Assembly (NCBI RefSeq): GCF_030323025.1 | Contig: NZ_CP097329.1 | Coordinates: 3,396,001-3,460,000, forward strand | Source: Pseudanabaena mucicola str. Chao 1806 | GTDB taxonomy: Bacteria; Cyanobacteriota; Cyanobacteriia; Pseudanabaenales; Pseudanabaenaceae | DNA length: 64,000 bases | Direction of reading: 5' to 3' | Shown here: one piece after another, positions 27,951 through 34,252 of the stretch | How the letters are laid out: each line of letters starts with the position of its first letter | How positions within the stretch are numbered: position 1 is the first letter of the stretch | Program-made: the position numbers and the translations under genes | Notes under the pieces: generated by a model | What the model was told of the DNA's origin: nothing | Seen by the model: the letters and a program-made list of their open reading frames with translations, nothing else | Databases searched by the model: none

Positions 27951-29828
27951 CTAAGCATCATCAACAAGATGAAAGTGATTGTAAATATGTTGAGCTAGCT
28001 TTTTACCGATGCCGTCAGTTTCAGCAATTTGTTCAACTGTAGCTTGACGAATATATTCAACGGAATGGAACTTCTCCAGTAGGACTTTTTGGCGATGATG
28101 TCCTAAACCTGTAATTTGATCGAGATGCGATCGCTGCATCCTCTGACTGCGTTTTCGGCGATGAAACGTAATTGCAAAACGGTGGGCTTCATCGCGTAAG
28201 CGTCGCAGTAACTGCACCCCTGCTCGTTCTGGATCGCTACTGACTAAAGGTTCTGAATGCTCAGGCAAGAAAATTTCCTCACGCTTTTTGGCAAGGCTAA
28301 TGACAGTTAGGCGATCGCGTAAGCCTAACTTATCAATTATTTTCATCACCGATGATAATTGTCCTTTGCCACCATCGATCATCACCACATCGGGGCAATC
28401 AGGTTCTGAATTGGGGATTGGGGATTGGTAATTGGCGTGGTTTTTAAATCTTCTAGCGATGACTTCCGCAAGGCTGGCGAAATCATCGGAATGTCCTGAT
28501 TTAATATCAGGGTTACGGATTTTGTAATGGCGATAATGTTGCTTAGCGGGAATTCCATCGATAAAAACGACTTGGCTTGCCACTGCGTCAGAGCCTTGGA
28601 TATGGGAAATATCGTAACCTTCTATACGGTGTGGCAAACTATCAAGATTGAGGAGTTCAGCTAAATCTTCTAAGCCTTGCAAATTACGATCGCTTTGTTT
28701 TTGAATCCTTGCTAATTCATACTGGGCATTGCGTTCCACCATCTCGATTAACTCGGCTTTAAGTTGTCTCTGGGGAGTGGCGATCGCGACTTTACGACCT
28801 TTGCGATCGCTGAGCCATGCTTGCAAAATTTCTACTTCAGGCAGTTCCAATTGTGTATGGATTTCATTGGGAATTTCTACAGGATCGCAATTTTGATAAT
28901 GGGACTCGAGAGTACGTTGCAAAATCGCCTCTGGCGTATTGCTCTGACTATCCGCGACAAATGCTAATCTACCAACCAAGCGTCCTGCCCTGATCTGGAA
29001 TAGCTGAATACAGGTATGTTGATCGTCATAGGCTAAGGCGATCGCATCGCGAGAAATCGTATCATCAGGTAGGGAAACCTTTTGATCGGAGCCAAGATTT
29101 TTCAGCACTTGAATGCGATCGCGAAGATCGGCAGCCTTCTCAAATTCTAAATTTTCCGCCGCCGCTTCCATCTTTTCCGTAAAAGCTTCCACTAATTCAC
29201 TAGAGCGCCCCTGAAATACCATCGCTACCCGTAACATTGTTTTGCGATATTCTTCTGGCGAAATCTTCTCCTGACAGACTCCCGGACATAAACCCATGTC
29301 ATAGTTTAGGCAGGGACGATCCTTAAACATCGGTACAGGTCGCTGTCGTAATGGAAAAGCCCGTTTAATGATTCCTAAAGTCCGTTTGAGATTAAAGACA
29401 TCTACATAGGGTCCATAGTATTTGTCCTTGGTGTTGCCCATTCTCCGTTTGCGCGTAATAAAAATGCGTGGATAGTCCTCTGACCAAGTAATGCAAACAT
29501 AAGGATATTTTTTGTCATCCTTTAAGAGAACGTTGTAATAGGGCTGATATTGCTTAATTAAATTTGCTTCGAGGGCAAGGGCTTCTGCTTCGGAGTCAGT
29601 GACAATAAACTCAATCTCATGCACCAACTGCACCATCATGGCAATGCGTGGGGACAAGTCCTGACTACTGCGGAAGTACGATCGCACGCGATTGCGGAGC
29701 GCCTTGGATTTGCCAATATAGATCACCCCATCATGGCGATCGCGCATAAAGTAAACCCCTGCTTCGAGAGGGATTTCCTTTAAACGTGCTTGTAATTTTT
29801 CAGGGTTTTGCAATAGTGGCTCAGTCAT
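27951..29828 (-). CDS. uvrC: excinuclease ABC subunit C
   Basis: Endonuclease of nucleotide-excision repair that makes both incisions around a lesion in the UvrB-DNA complex. 625 residues: GIY-YIG domain near 23-52 ([20 protein letters not shown]), a Cys-bearing segment ([14 protein letters not shown]), UVR domain about 205-245, RNase H-like nuclease region ([21 protein letters not shown]) and C-terminal double HhH. Complete. Its stop overlaps the end of the integrase remnant on the other strand. Confidence 0.97.
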   Translation of the reverse strand: MTEPLLQNPEKLQARLKEIPLEAGVYFMRDRHDGVIYIGKSKALRNRVRSYFRSSQDLSPRIAMMVQLVHEIEFIVTDSEAEALALEANLIKQYQPYYNVLLKDDKKYPYVCITWSEDYPRIFITRKRRMGNTKDKYYGPYVDVFNLKRTLGIIKRAFPLRQRPVPMFKDRPCLNYDMGLCPGVCQEKISPEEYRKTMLRVAMVFQGRSSELVEAFTEKMEAAAENLEFEKAADLRDRIQVLKNLGSDQKVSLPDDTISRDAIALAYDDQHTCIQLFQIRAGRLVGRLAFVADSQSNTPEAILQRTLESHYQNCDPVEIPNEIHTQLELPEVEILQAWLSDRKGRKVAIATPQRQLKAELIEMVERNAQYELARIQKQSDRNLQGLEDLAELLNLDSLPHRIEGYDISHIQGSDAVASQVVFIDGIPAKQHYRHYKIRNPDIKSGHSDDFASLAEVIARRFKNHANYQSPIPNSEPDCPDVVMIDGGKGQLSSVMKIIDKLGLRDRLTVISLAKKREEIFLPEHSEPLVSSDPERAGVQLLRRLRDEAHRFAITFHRRKRSQRMQRSHLDQITGLGHHRQKVLLEKFHSVEYIRQATVEQIAETDGIGKKLAQHIYNHFHLVDDA

Positions 29829-29835
29829 GCTCAGA

Positions 29836-30063
29836 TCATAGCAAAAGCGCGATGCGACGTTGTTCTAGCATTGTGTTTATTTGAGAGTCAGTTGGGGCTG
29901 GTTGACTGTTTTTTAGTAAGCCTTTCATACGTCTGATTGATTAGGTTTGTTTAGGGCTTGAGATGGTAATTTCTTGAATAGAGTCGATGATAGAGCGTAC
30001 TAGTTCTAGGCGATCGCTTACAGGTAATTTATTTGCCTGATTTTTAAGTTCTTGCAATAGCAT
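29836..30063 (-). pseudogene. orphan antitoxin gene with in-frame stop
   Basis: From ATG 30063 the frame reads MLLQELKNQANKLPVSDRLE and on to SSPKQT, then TAA (29941-29943). It continues in the same frame MKGLLKNSQPAPTDSQINTM and [10 protein letters not shown] to TGA at 29836. The two halves resemble one addiction-module antitoxin of about 75 residues in which codon 41 became a stop. No toxin gene is adjacent. It lies just outside the repeat-delimited TA array. Confidence 0.6.
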
Positions 30064-30180
30064 ATTTTTACTCTGGTTAGCAGATTTTGAGAGGCTAAGG
30101 TGATTTTACCATTTTCCAAAAAATGTAAATTGTAAGAGTCTTCGATCGCCTATCTAATCGACACGTTGACAGTTTAAATG

Positions 30181-30270
30181 GGTAAGTCTCGCAAGTAGTA
30201 AGAGCGATCGCCTTTTTCTCCTATCACTCTTAACTCTTCCCAAATATCCCGCCAATGTTGAAGAAAGCTC
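30181..30270. repeat. TA-array direct repeat H, copy 0
   Basis: Begins GGTAAGTCTCGCAAGTAGTA, then a HIP1 site GCGATCGC and a pyrimidine-rich segment ending TCTTCCCAAATATCC. Seven copies (30181, 30961, 31613, 32362, 33144, 33814, 34131) alternate with TA units up to 34.2 kb. Copy 0 closes the array at the uvrC side. Confidence 0.85.
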
Positions 30271-30611
30271 TATTTACTAGGACGATTTACACGAATTAGT
30301 GTGTTATTTAGATCGCCTGCATTGGTGATTGCTTCATGAATTTGGTTAGCTAGTCTTTGTCTATTGAGGTCTTCTGTACAAACGATAATACCTGCATGGA
30401 TAGGTTGTGAATTATGCAATCGAATGAAGTCGCCTCGATTAATTGTTAATACAGCACGGTTGTTAGCGATCGCAAAGGCTAATACGTCTTCATCGGGAAT
30501 TTTTTAGTTGGCTTTTCCTGCTTCTTGGACTGTCAAAATATCATGCCCTAGTGCGCGTAGTAGTTTGACGACAATTCTAGGGAATTGCTCATCGGCATAA
30601 AGACGTGCCAT
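30270..30611 (-). pseudogene. DUF5615 PIN-like toxin, nonsense copy
   Basis: A duplicate of the gene at 32452-32793, same length (114 codons). The codon for Gln36 (CAA in the intact copy, within KANQRIPDED) is TAA here, so the protein would stop after 35 residues. It lacks only this residue and a few silent or conservative changes, so the damage is recent. Its DUF433 partner upstream remains intact. DUF5615 proteins are Mut7-C/PIN-like RNases paired with DUF433 antitoxins. Confidence 0.88.
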
Positions 30612-30612
30612 A

Positions 30613-30939
30613 TTAAGCTGCCTCTTGTCTATGAATGGCTGCTTCTATCTCATCAATGTGAGTTTCGGCGTAACGCCATGCGTTTACTAGGTCTGTTGCG
30701 GATAGGGTGGGATAGTCTTCGAGGATGTAGGCTTCGCTTGCGCCTTGACGTTGGAGGCTTACTAGTAGCCATACGGGTATGCGGGTTTGTCGAATGCAGG
30801 CATCGCCGCCCATGACTCTAGGATTTTTTTCGATGCCTTGCCATGTGTTGCTGAGGCTTTGTACTAATATTTGGATTGCTTGAGATTTTTCTTCGGGGGT
30901 TAGGGCTAGTAGTTGTGGTTGTAGTTCTCTTAGTGTCAT
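30613..30939 (-). CDS. DUF433 antitoxin, copy 1
   Basis: A 108-residue protein with an extra N-terminal segment (LALTPEEKSQAIQILVQSLS) followed by the DUF433 domain (GGDACIRQTRIPVWLLVSLQ, ILEDYPTLSATDLVNAWRYA). DUF433 is a helical DNA-binding antitoxin for DUF5615 toxins. ATG start with AGGAGAC 7 bases upstream. Almost identical to the copy at 32795. Because the neighbouring toxin is broken, this copy could now act only against the intact DUF5615 protein. Confidence 0.85.
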   Translation of the reverse strand: MTLRELQPQLLALTPEEKSQAIQILVQSLSNTWQGIEKNPRVMGGDACIRQTRIPVWLLVSLQRQGASEAYILEDYPTLSATDLVNAWRYAETHIDEIEAAIHRQEAA

Positions 30940-30960
30940 GTTATGTCTCCTTTTCTATTT

Positions 30961-31040
30961 GTAAATCACGCAAGTAGTAGAAGCGATCGCCTGTTTCTCC
31001 ATTACCCTTAACTCTTCCCAAATATCCCTCTAATGATGAA
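30961..31040. repeat. TA-array direct repeat H, copy 1
   Basis: GTAAATCACGCAAGTAGTAG, GCGATCGC and ACTCTTCCCAAATATCC. It lies between the DUF433 start and the next unit's 3' end. Its left edge supplies the AGGAG before the DUF433 start. Confidence 0.8.
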
Positions 31041-31049
31041 AAGATCGGA

Positions 31050-31268
31050 TTAGGCGGCATAGCTATAAACAGGTGTCTGAATTACACGCTTTGGTTCTTG
31101 ACCATCCAAAATAATTTTTTGCAACAACATCACAGTTGATGGAGCAAAGAATTGTTCTCCTGTTTCTTCGTTTACGCGAGCAGGAACGTTCTCAATCAGG
31201 ATGAATTTGCCATTTAGTTCTAATGAGTAGGTTACATACTTTTCGACAAGTTGCTCTTCATTATTCAT
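31050..31268 (-). CDS. YgiT/MqsA-like antitoxin without zinc finger
   Basis: A 72-residue protein: the central NVPARVNEETGEQFFAPSTV segment is that of YgiT/MqsA-type antitoxins, but the N-terminal Cys residues that bind zinc are absent. It overlaps the upstream DUF4258 gene by 8 bases in a toxin-first order, as in MqsRA. Expected to bind the DUF4258 protein and DNA; that is inference. Confidence 0.7.
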   Translation of the reverse strand: MNNEEQLVEKYVTYSLELNGKFILIENVPARVNEETGEQFFAPSTVMLLQKIILDGQEPKRVIQTPVYSYAA

Positions 31269-31584
31269 TGTTTTTTCTCCTTACTGTGAAATCGTTATTC
31301 CATTTATTCGGATCGGGTTCATAGACTGTAATGATTTTAACCAATGGGCGGCTAGGATAACTGGTTTGGATATGAATTGTTCTACCAGTTTGAGTTATGC
31401 CACAAATGAGACAGCTAGGAGCGTATTTGTCATTGGGATATTCTTCAATGATTTGACCGTTAGCGATCGCTTCTACGATCTCGTGCAAACGAATTTGGCG
31501 AATAATGGATTGATCGACGGCATGTTTAGAAAACTCATATTGTTCGTTGGCAATTTTGGTCTGAATATCTTCAATCATAGGCAT
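31261..31584 (-). CDS. DUF4258 protein, probable toxin partner
   Basis: A 107-residue protein (EFSKHAVDQSIIRQIRLHEI, IIEEYPNDKYAPSCLICG, VKIITVYEPDPNKW) typical of DUF4258, a BECR-fold group related to RelE/MqsR-type ribonucleases. It is followed, with overlap, by a YgiT-like gene. The final VYEPDPNKW motif is strongly conserved in the family. Probable mRNA interferase by analogy. Confidence 0.78.
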   Translation of the reverse strand: MPMIEDIQTKIANEQYEFSKHAVDQSIIRQIRLHEIVEAIANGQIIEEYPNDKYAPSCLICGITQTGRTIHIQTSYPSRPLVKIITVYEPDPNKWNNDFTVRRKNNE

Positions 31585-31612
31585 GAGTATATATTGAGTA
31601 GTTTTTTAAATC

Positions 31613-31695
31613 TGTAAGTCTCGCAGGTAGTAAAAGCGATCGCCTATTTTTCCATCACCCTTAGCTCTTCCTAAATATCTTAGGCTAATGAGAAA
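31613..31695. repeat. TA-array direct repeat H, copy 2
   Basis: TGTAAGTCTCGCAGGTAGTA, GCGATCGC and CTCTTCCTAAATATC. This copy has the alternative flank TTAGGCTAATGAGAAAA, also present at copies 4 and 5. Confidence 0.8.
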
Positions 31696-31698
31696 ATA

Positions 31699-32097
31699 TT
31701 AATCCCATATACGTGAAACTGGATAAGAATCAAAAGCGGTATCTTTGCTTACTAAGTTGAAGGAATAGTTTATTGCTTGGGCAATTAATATGCGATCAAA
31801 TGGATCTCGATGTTTTATAGGTGTGTTTGGTAATGGAAGACTGGAATATATCTCAATATCCCTAATTGTAATTGGTAGAATTTGGATATTCATATATTGA
31901 AGTTCTATTGGTAATGCTTCAATAGGTCGATTGATTTGCAGTTTACCAATATTAATTTTAATGTAAATTTCCCAAAGACTGATAATACTAAAGTGCAGTC
32001 CATTCCGTGCATCTACGATTGCTTTTGCTTTGGTACTAAGGTTAGGATCTTCGCTCAAGTACCATAAAATTAAGTGTGTATCTAGGATATATTTCAT
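31699..32097 (-). CDS. VapC-family PIN-domain toxin
   Basis: A 132-residue PIN RNase: MKYILDTHLILWYL with Asp6, a Glu in ISLWEIYIKI, and HRDPFDRILIAQA plus Asp in SKDTAFD complete the acidic set. One base separates it from the upstream DUF2281-type antitoxin gene. Complete and probably active. It is the third unit of the array. Confidence 0.88.
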   Translation of the reverse strand: MKYILDTHLILWYLSEDPNLSTKAKAIVDARNGLHFSIISLWEIYIKINIGKLQINRPIEALPIELQYMNIQILPITIRDIEIYSSLPLPNTPIKHRDPFDRILIAQAINYSFNLVSKDTAFDSYPVSRIWD

Positions 32098-32098
32098 T

Positions 32099-32323
32099 TT
32101 ACATATATTCCTCTAGTTCTTCCAATGGTTCATCAAAATCACTTGACATAAAAATTTGACCAGCCCAACTACCATAGCCATGCTGTTGTTTTATAGGTTG
32201 CTCCTCAACGGTTTTGGCTATTGGATATTTGTTAAGTAGATATTCTGCATAATGCAAAAGTTCTGTTTTGAGTGTGTCTGGCATATTGATGACAACTTGC
32301 CATAAGGCGGTATCGGTATTCAT
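32099..32323 (-). CDS. DUF2281-type antitoxin (VapB-like)
   Basis: A 74-residue protein beginning MNTDTALWQVVINMPDTLKT. The ATG at 32323 is chosen because AGGAGAAATC precedes it; the open frame continues upstream into repeat H, which should be leader. The segment ELLHYAEYLL is the DUF2281 core; the tail GSWAGQIFMSSDFDEPLEEL is the usual toxin-binding end of antitoxins paired with PIN toxins. Confidence 0.82.
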   Translation of the reverse strand: MNTDTALWQVVINMPDTLKTELLHYAEYLLNKYPIAKTVEEQPIKQQHGYGSWAGQIFMSSDFDEPLEELEEYM

Positions 32324-32361
32324 GATTTCTCCTTTTTGAGGTTCACTAAAATATATTAACT

Positions 32362-32452
32362 TGGCAAGTCTCTCAGGTAGTAAAAGCGATCGCCTTTTTC
32401 TCCTATCACTCTTAACTCTTCCCAAATATCCCGCCAATGTTGAAGAAAGCTC
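32362..32452. repeat. TA-array direct repeat H, copy 3
   Basis: AAGTCTCTCAGGTAGTAAAA, GCGATCGC, CACTCTTAACTCTTCCC and then CCGCCAATGTTGAAGAAAGC. It is nearly identical over its full length to copy 0, so the duplication includes the repeat as well as the DUF433/DUF5615 genes. Confidence 0.85.
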
Positions 32453-32793
32453 TATTTACTAGGACGATTTACACGAATTAGTGTGTTATTTAGATCGCCT
32501 CCATTGGTGATGGCTTCATGAATTTGGTTAGCTAGTCTCTGTCTATTGAGGTCTTCTGTACAAACGATAATACCTGTATGGCTAGGTTGTGAATTATGCA
32601 GTCGAATGAAGTCACCTCGATTAATTGTTAATACAGCTCGGTTATCTGCGATCGCAAAGGCTAGTACGTCTTCATCGGGGATTCTTTGGTTGGCTTTTCC
32701 TGCTTCTTGGACTGTCAGAATATCATGCCCTAGTGCGCGTAGTAGTTTGACGACAATTCTAGGGAATTGCTCATCGGCGTAGAGACGTGCCAT
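32452..32793 (-). CDS. DUF5615 PIN-like toxin, intact copy
   Basis: A 113-residue protein starting MARLYADEQFPRIVVKLLRA. The N-terminal ADEQFP acidic pair and the NRAVLTINRGDF motif with Asp are the PIN-like active-site elements of DUF5615. It lies 1 base after its DUF433 antitoxin gene. It is the intact template for the nonsense copy at 30270. Confidence 0.86.
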   Translation of the reverse strand: MARLYADEQFPRIVVKLLRALGHDILTVQEAGKANQRIPDEDVLAFAIADNRAVLTINRGDFIRLHNSQPSHTGIIVCTEDLNRQRLANQIHEAITNGGDLNNTLIRVNRPSK

Positions 32794-32794
32794 G

Positions 32795-33121
32795 TTAAGC
32801 TGCCTCTTGCCTATGAATGGCTGCTTCTATCTCATCGATATGAGTTTCGGCGTAGCGCCATGCGTTTGCTAGGTCTGTGGCGGAAAGGGTGGGATAGTCT
32901 TCGAGAATGTAGGCTTCGCTTGCACCTTGACGTTGAAGGCTCACTAGTAGCCATACGGGTATGCGGGTTTGGCGAATGCAAGCATCTCCACCCATGACTC
33001 TAGGATTTTTTTCGATGCCTTGCCATGTGTTGCTAAGGCTTTGTACTAGGATTTGGATTGCTTGAGATTTTTCTTCTGGGGTTAGGGCTAGTAGTTGTGG
33101 TTGTAGTTCTTTGAGTGTCAC
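32795..33121 (-). CDS. DUF433 antitoxin, copy 2
   Basis: 108 residues, nearly identical to copy 1. The start here is GTG at 33121, at the position of ATG in copy 1, preceded by AGGAGACATAAAC. The frame also runs upstream through repeat H (ending at 33190) but that part has no conserved match in copy 1, so the GTG is preferred. It pairs with the intact DUF5615 gene downstream. Confidence 0.83.
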   Translation of the reverse strand: MTLKELQPQLLALTPEEKSQAIQILVQSLSNTWQGIEKNPRVMGGDACIRQTRIPVWLLVSLQRQGASEAYILEDYPTLSATDLANAWRYAETHIDEIEAAIHRQEAA

Positions 33122-33143
33122 GTTTATGTCTCCTTGTTCTATC

Positions 33144-33230
33144 GATAAGTCTCTCAAATAATAAAAGCGATCGCCTGTTTCTCCCGTCACTCTTATCTCT
33201 TCCCAAATATCTTAGGCTAATGAGAAAACC
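33144..33230. repeat. TA-array direct repeat H, copy 4
   Basis: GATAAGTCTCTCAAATAATA, GCGATCGC, CTTATCTCTTCCCAAATATC and the flank TTAGGCTAATGAGAAAA. Positioned between the DUF433 start and the YoeB stop. Confidence 0.8.
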
Positions 33231-33241
33231 TCAATGGCGAT

Positions 33242-33505
33242 CTACCCTTCATAATGGAATTTACAACTAATTATTGTCACAGCATCTTCATTAATCCTAT
33301 AGACCAAGCGATGCTCATCAGTAATTCGCCTTGACCAACATCCTTTTAGCTCATATTTAAGCGGCTCAGGTTTACCAATACCACTAAAAGGATTGCGTAA
33401 GATATCATCAATCAAGCCAACAATTTTGCCGTAAATTTTCTTATCTTCCTTTGCCCAGTTATTAAAATCCTGAAACGCTTGCGGCTCAAATGCTATATTT
33501 CTCAT
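33242..33505 (-). CDS. YoeB/Txe-family mRNA interferase toxin
   Basis: An 87-residue RelE-superfamily toxin: FEPQAFQDFNNWAKEDKKIY, PEPLKYELKGCWSRRITDEH and RLVYRINEDAVTIISCKFHY contain the catalytic Glu, Arg, His and Tyr expected for YoeB, which cuts mRNA at the ribosome. The start overlaps the upstream antitoxin gene by 20 bases. Complete and probably active. Confidence 0.9.
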   Translation of the reverse strand: MRNIAFEPQAFQDFNNWAKEDKKIYGKIVGLIDDILRNPFSGIGKPEPLKYELKGCWSRRITDEHRLVYRINEDAVTIISCKFHYEG

Positions 33506-33734
33506 GCCATTCCTCAGCCGAGAAAGTTACCAATCCTTCTCCCTTTTCGACATTGGCGATCGCTTCTAACAATCTTTTGGCATTAGCAGCATTGGAGAGC
33601 AAATACTCCGTTTCGTCTTGATGATCAACCAATAAAATCACCTCAACTTTTGTACCTTCTATTAACTCTGGGGTATAAAGCTCAATTTTGCCATTCTTGC
33701 CCACAGTTCCTATTTGCTTGATTGCTGTTACCAT
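33486..33734 (-). CDS. YefM-type antitoxin of the YoeB pair
   Basis: An 82-residue antitoxin. The N-terminal half (TVGKNGKIELYTPELIEGTK) looks AbrB/strand-rich and the C-terminal half (RLLEAIANVEKGEGLVTFSA, EEWHEKYSI) is the YoeB-binding end. ATG 33734. Overlap with the toxin gene indicates coupled translation. The fold of the N-terminal part is not the canonical YefM one, so it is a hybrid-looking antitoxin. Confidence 0.8.
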   Translation of the reverse strand: MVTAIKQIGTVGKNGKIELYTPELIEGTKVEVILLVDHQDETEYLLSNAANAKRLLEAIANVEKGEGLVTFSAEEWHEKYSI

Positions 33735-33813
33735 TGGCTACACCTATCCATAGTATTTGCATTATAACGGAAAATGCTTGGATTTACATAAAATTTTAGT
33801 TTTGTGTATCACA

Positions 33814-33900
33814 TGGTAAGTCTCGCAAGTAGTAAAAGCGATCGCCTTTTCCTCCATCACCCTTATCTCTTCTCAAATATCTTAGGCTAATGAGAAAACG
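33814..33900. repeat. TA-array direct repeat H, copy 5
   Basis: GGTAAGTCTCGCAAGTAGTA, GCGATCGC and CTTCTCAAATATCTTAGGC. Its right edge overlaps the last codons and stop of the YgiT-type gene, so the repeat contributes coding sequence there. Confidence 0.8.
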
Positions 33901-34121
33901 TCAATAGCGATCGCTCTAACTGGTTTGGCTTGGCTGTGAAGCATTAGGCGAATTTGTTCTGTTGTTTGGCGGCTAAAGGTTTGTTCTCCGCATTGATTGC
34001 AAACTTTTGTGGGAATATGCTCGACTAAAACGGGTTTGCCTGAAATATAGAAAATTTCATCAATCAGTTCGTTGTGAATTTCATTTGAGCCGCATACATG
34101 ACATTTATTCATTTTATTCAT
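33882..34121 (-). CDS. orphan YgiT-type zinc finger antitoxin
   Basis: A 79-residue protein with a CHVCGS ... CNQCGEQTFS zinc finger (Cys at about 8, 11, 42, 45) followed by the YgiT helix region. Such proteins are MqsA-like antitoxins. No DUF4258 or MqsR gene adjoins it: upstream is repeat H copy 6, then the OLD-like gene. It may serve another toxin or be a leftover half of a unit. Confidence 0.8.
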   Translation of the reverse strand: MNKMNKCHVCGSNEIHNELIDEIFYISGKPVLVEHIPTKVCNQCGEQTFSRQTTEQIRLMLHSQAKPVRAIAIDVFSLA

Positions 34122-34130
34122 TTTCTATCG

Positions 34131-34206
34131 GTAAGTCTCTCAAATAACAAAAGCGATCACCCTTTTCTCTCATCACCTTTAACTCTTCCTGCTAATAGAG
34201 AATACA
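34131..34206. repeat. TA-array direct repeat H, copy 6
   Basis: The most diverged copy: GGTAAGTCTCTCAAATAACA, GCGATCACC and TAACTCTTCC. It closes the array on the side of the OLD-like gene. Confidence 0.75.
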
Positions 34207-34252
34207 TCTCAGTTTCTTATTCACGTCGCAATTATTGAATTTGCTAACGTTG

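Larger units (their letters stand above)
27554..27954 (+). pseudogene. tyrosine recombinase (integron-integrase-like) remnant split by two MITEs
   Basis: Three coding pieces in order. 27554-27623 reads KAVSLAKIEK, then CNTLRHSFATHY, the R-x-x-R/HxxR box. 27735-27806 reads FRTVQELLGHKDVKTTMIYT. 27896-27954 continues [17 protein letters not shown] to TAA. These are the box II motifs and C-terminus of XerC/IntI-type recombinases. The gaps are MITE F and MITE G. The upstream part is lost at the IS edge. Inactive. Confidence 0.85.

Noticed and set aside
32794-33190. Longer reading frame extending DUF433 copy 2 through repeat H (GDRFYYLRDL peptide)
   Set aside because: Copy 1 has ATG at the homologous position and the repeat changes frame between copies, so the extension is not conserved coding sequence.
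30181-34206. Regularly spaced repeats suggestive of a CRISPR array
   Set aside because: Intervals are 550-800 bases and contain complete genes; the repeats are imperfect and ~75 bases long. There is no cas gene.
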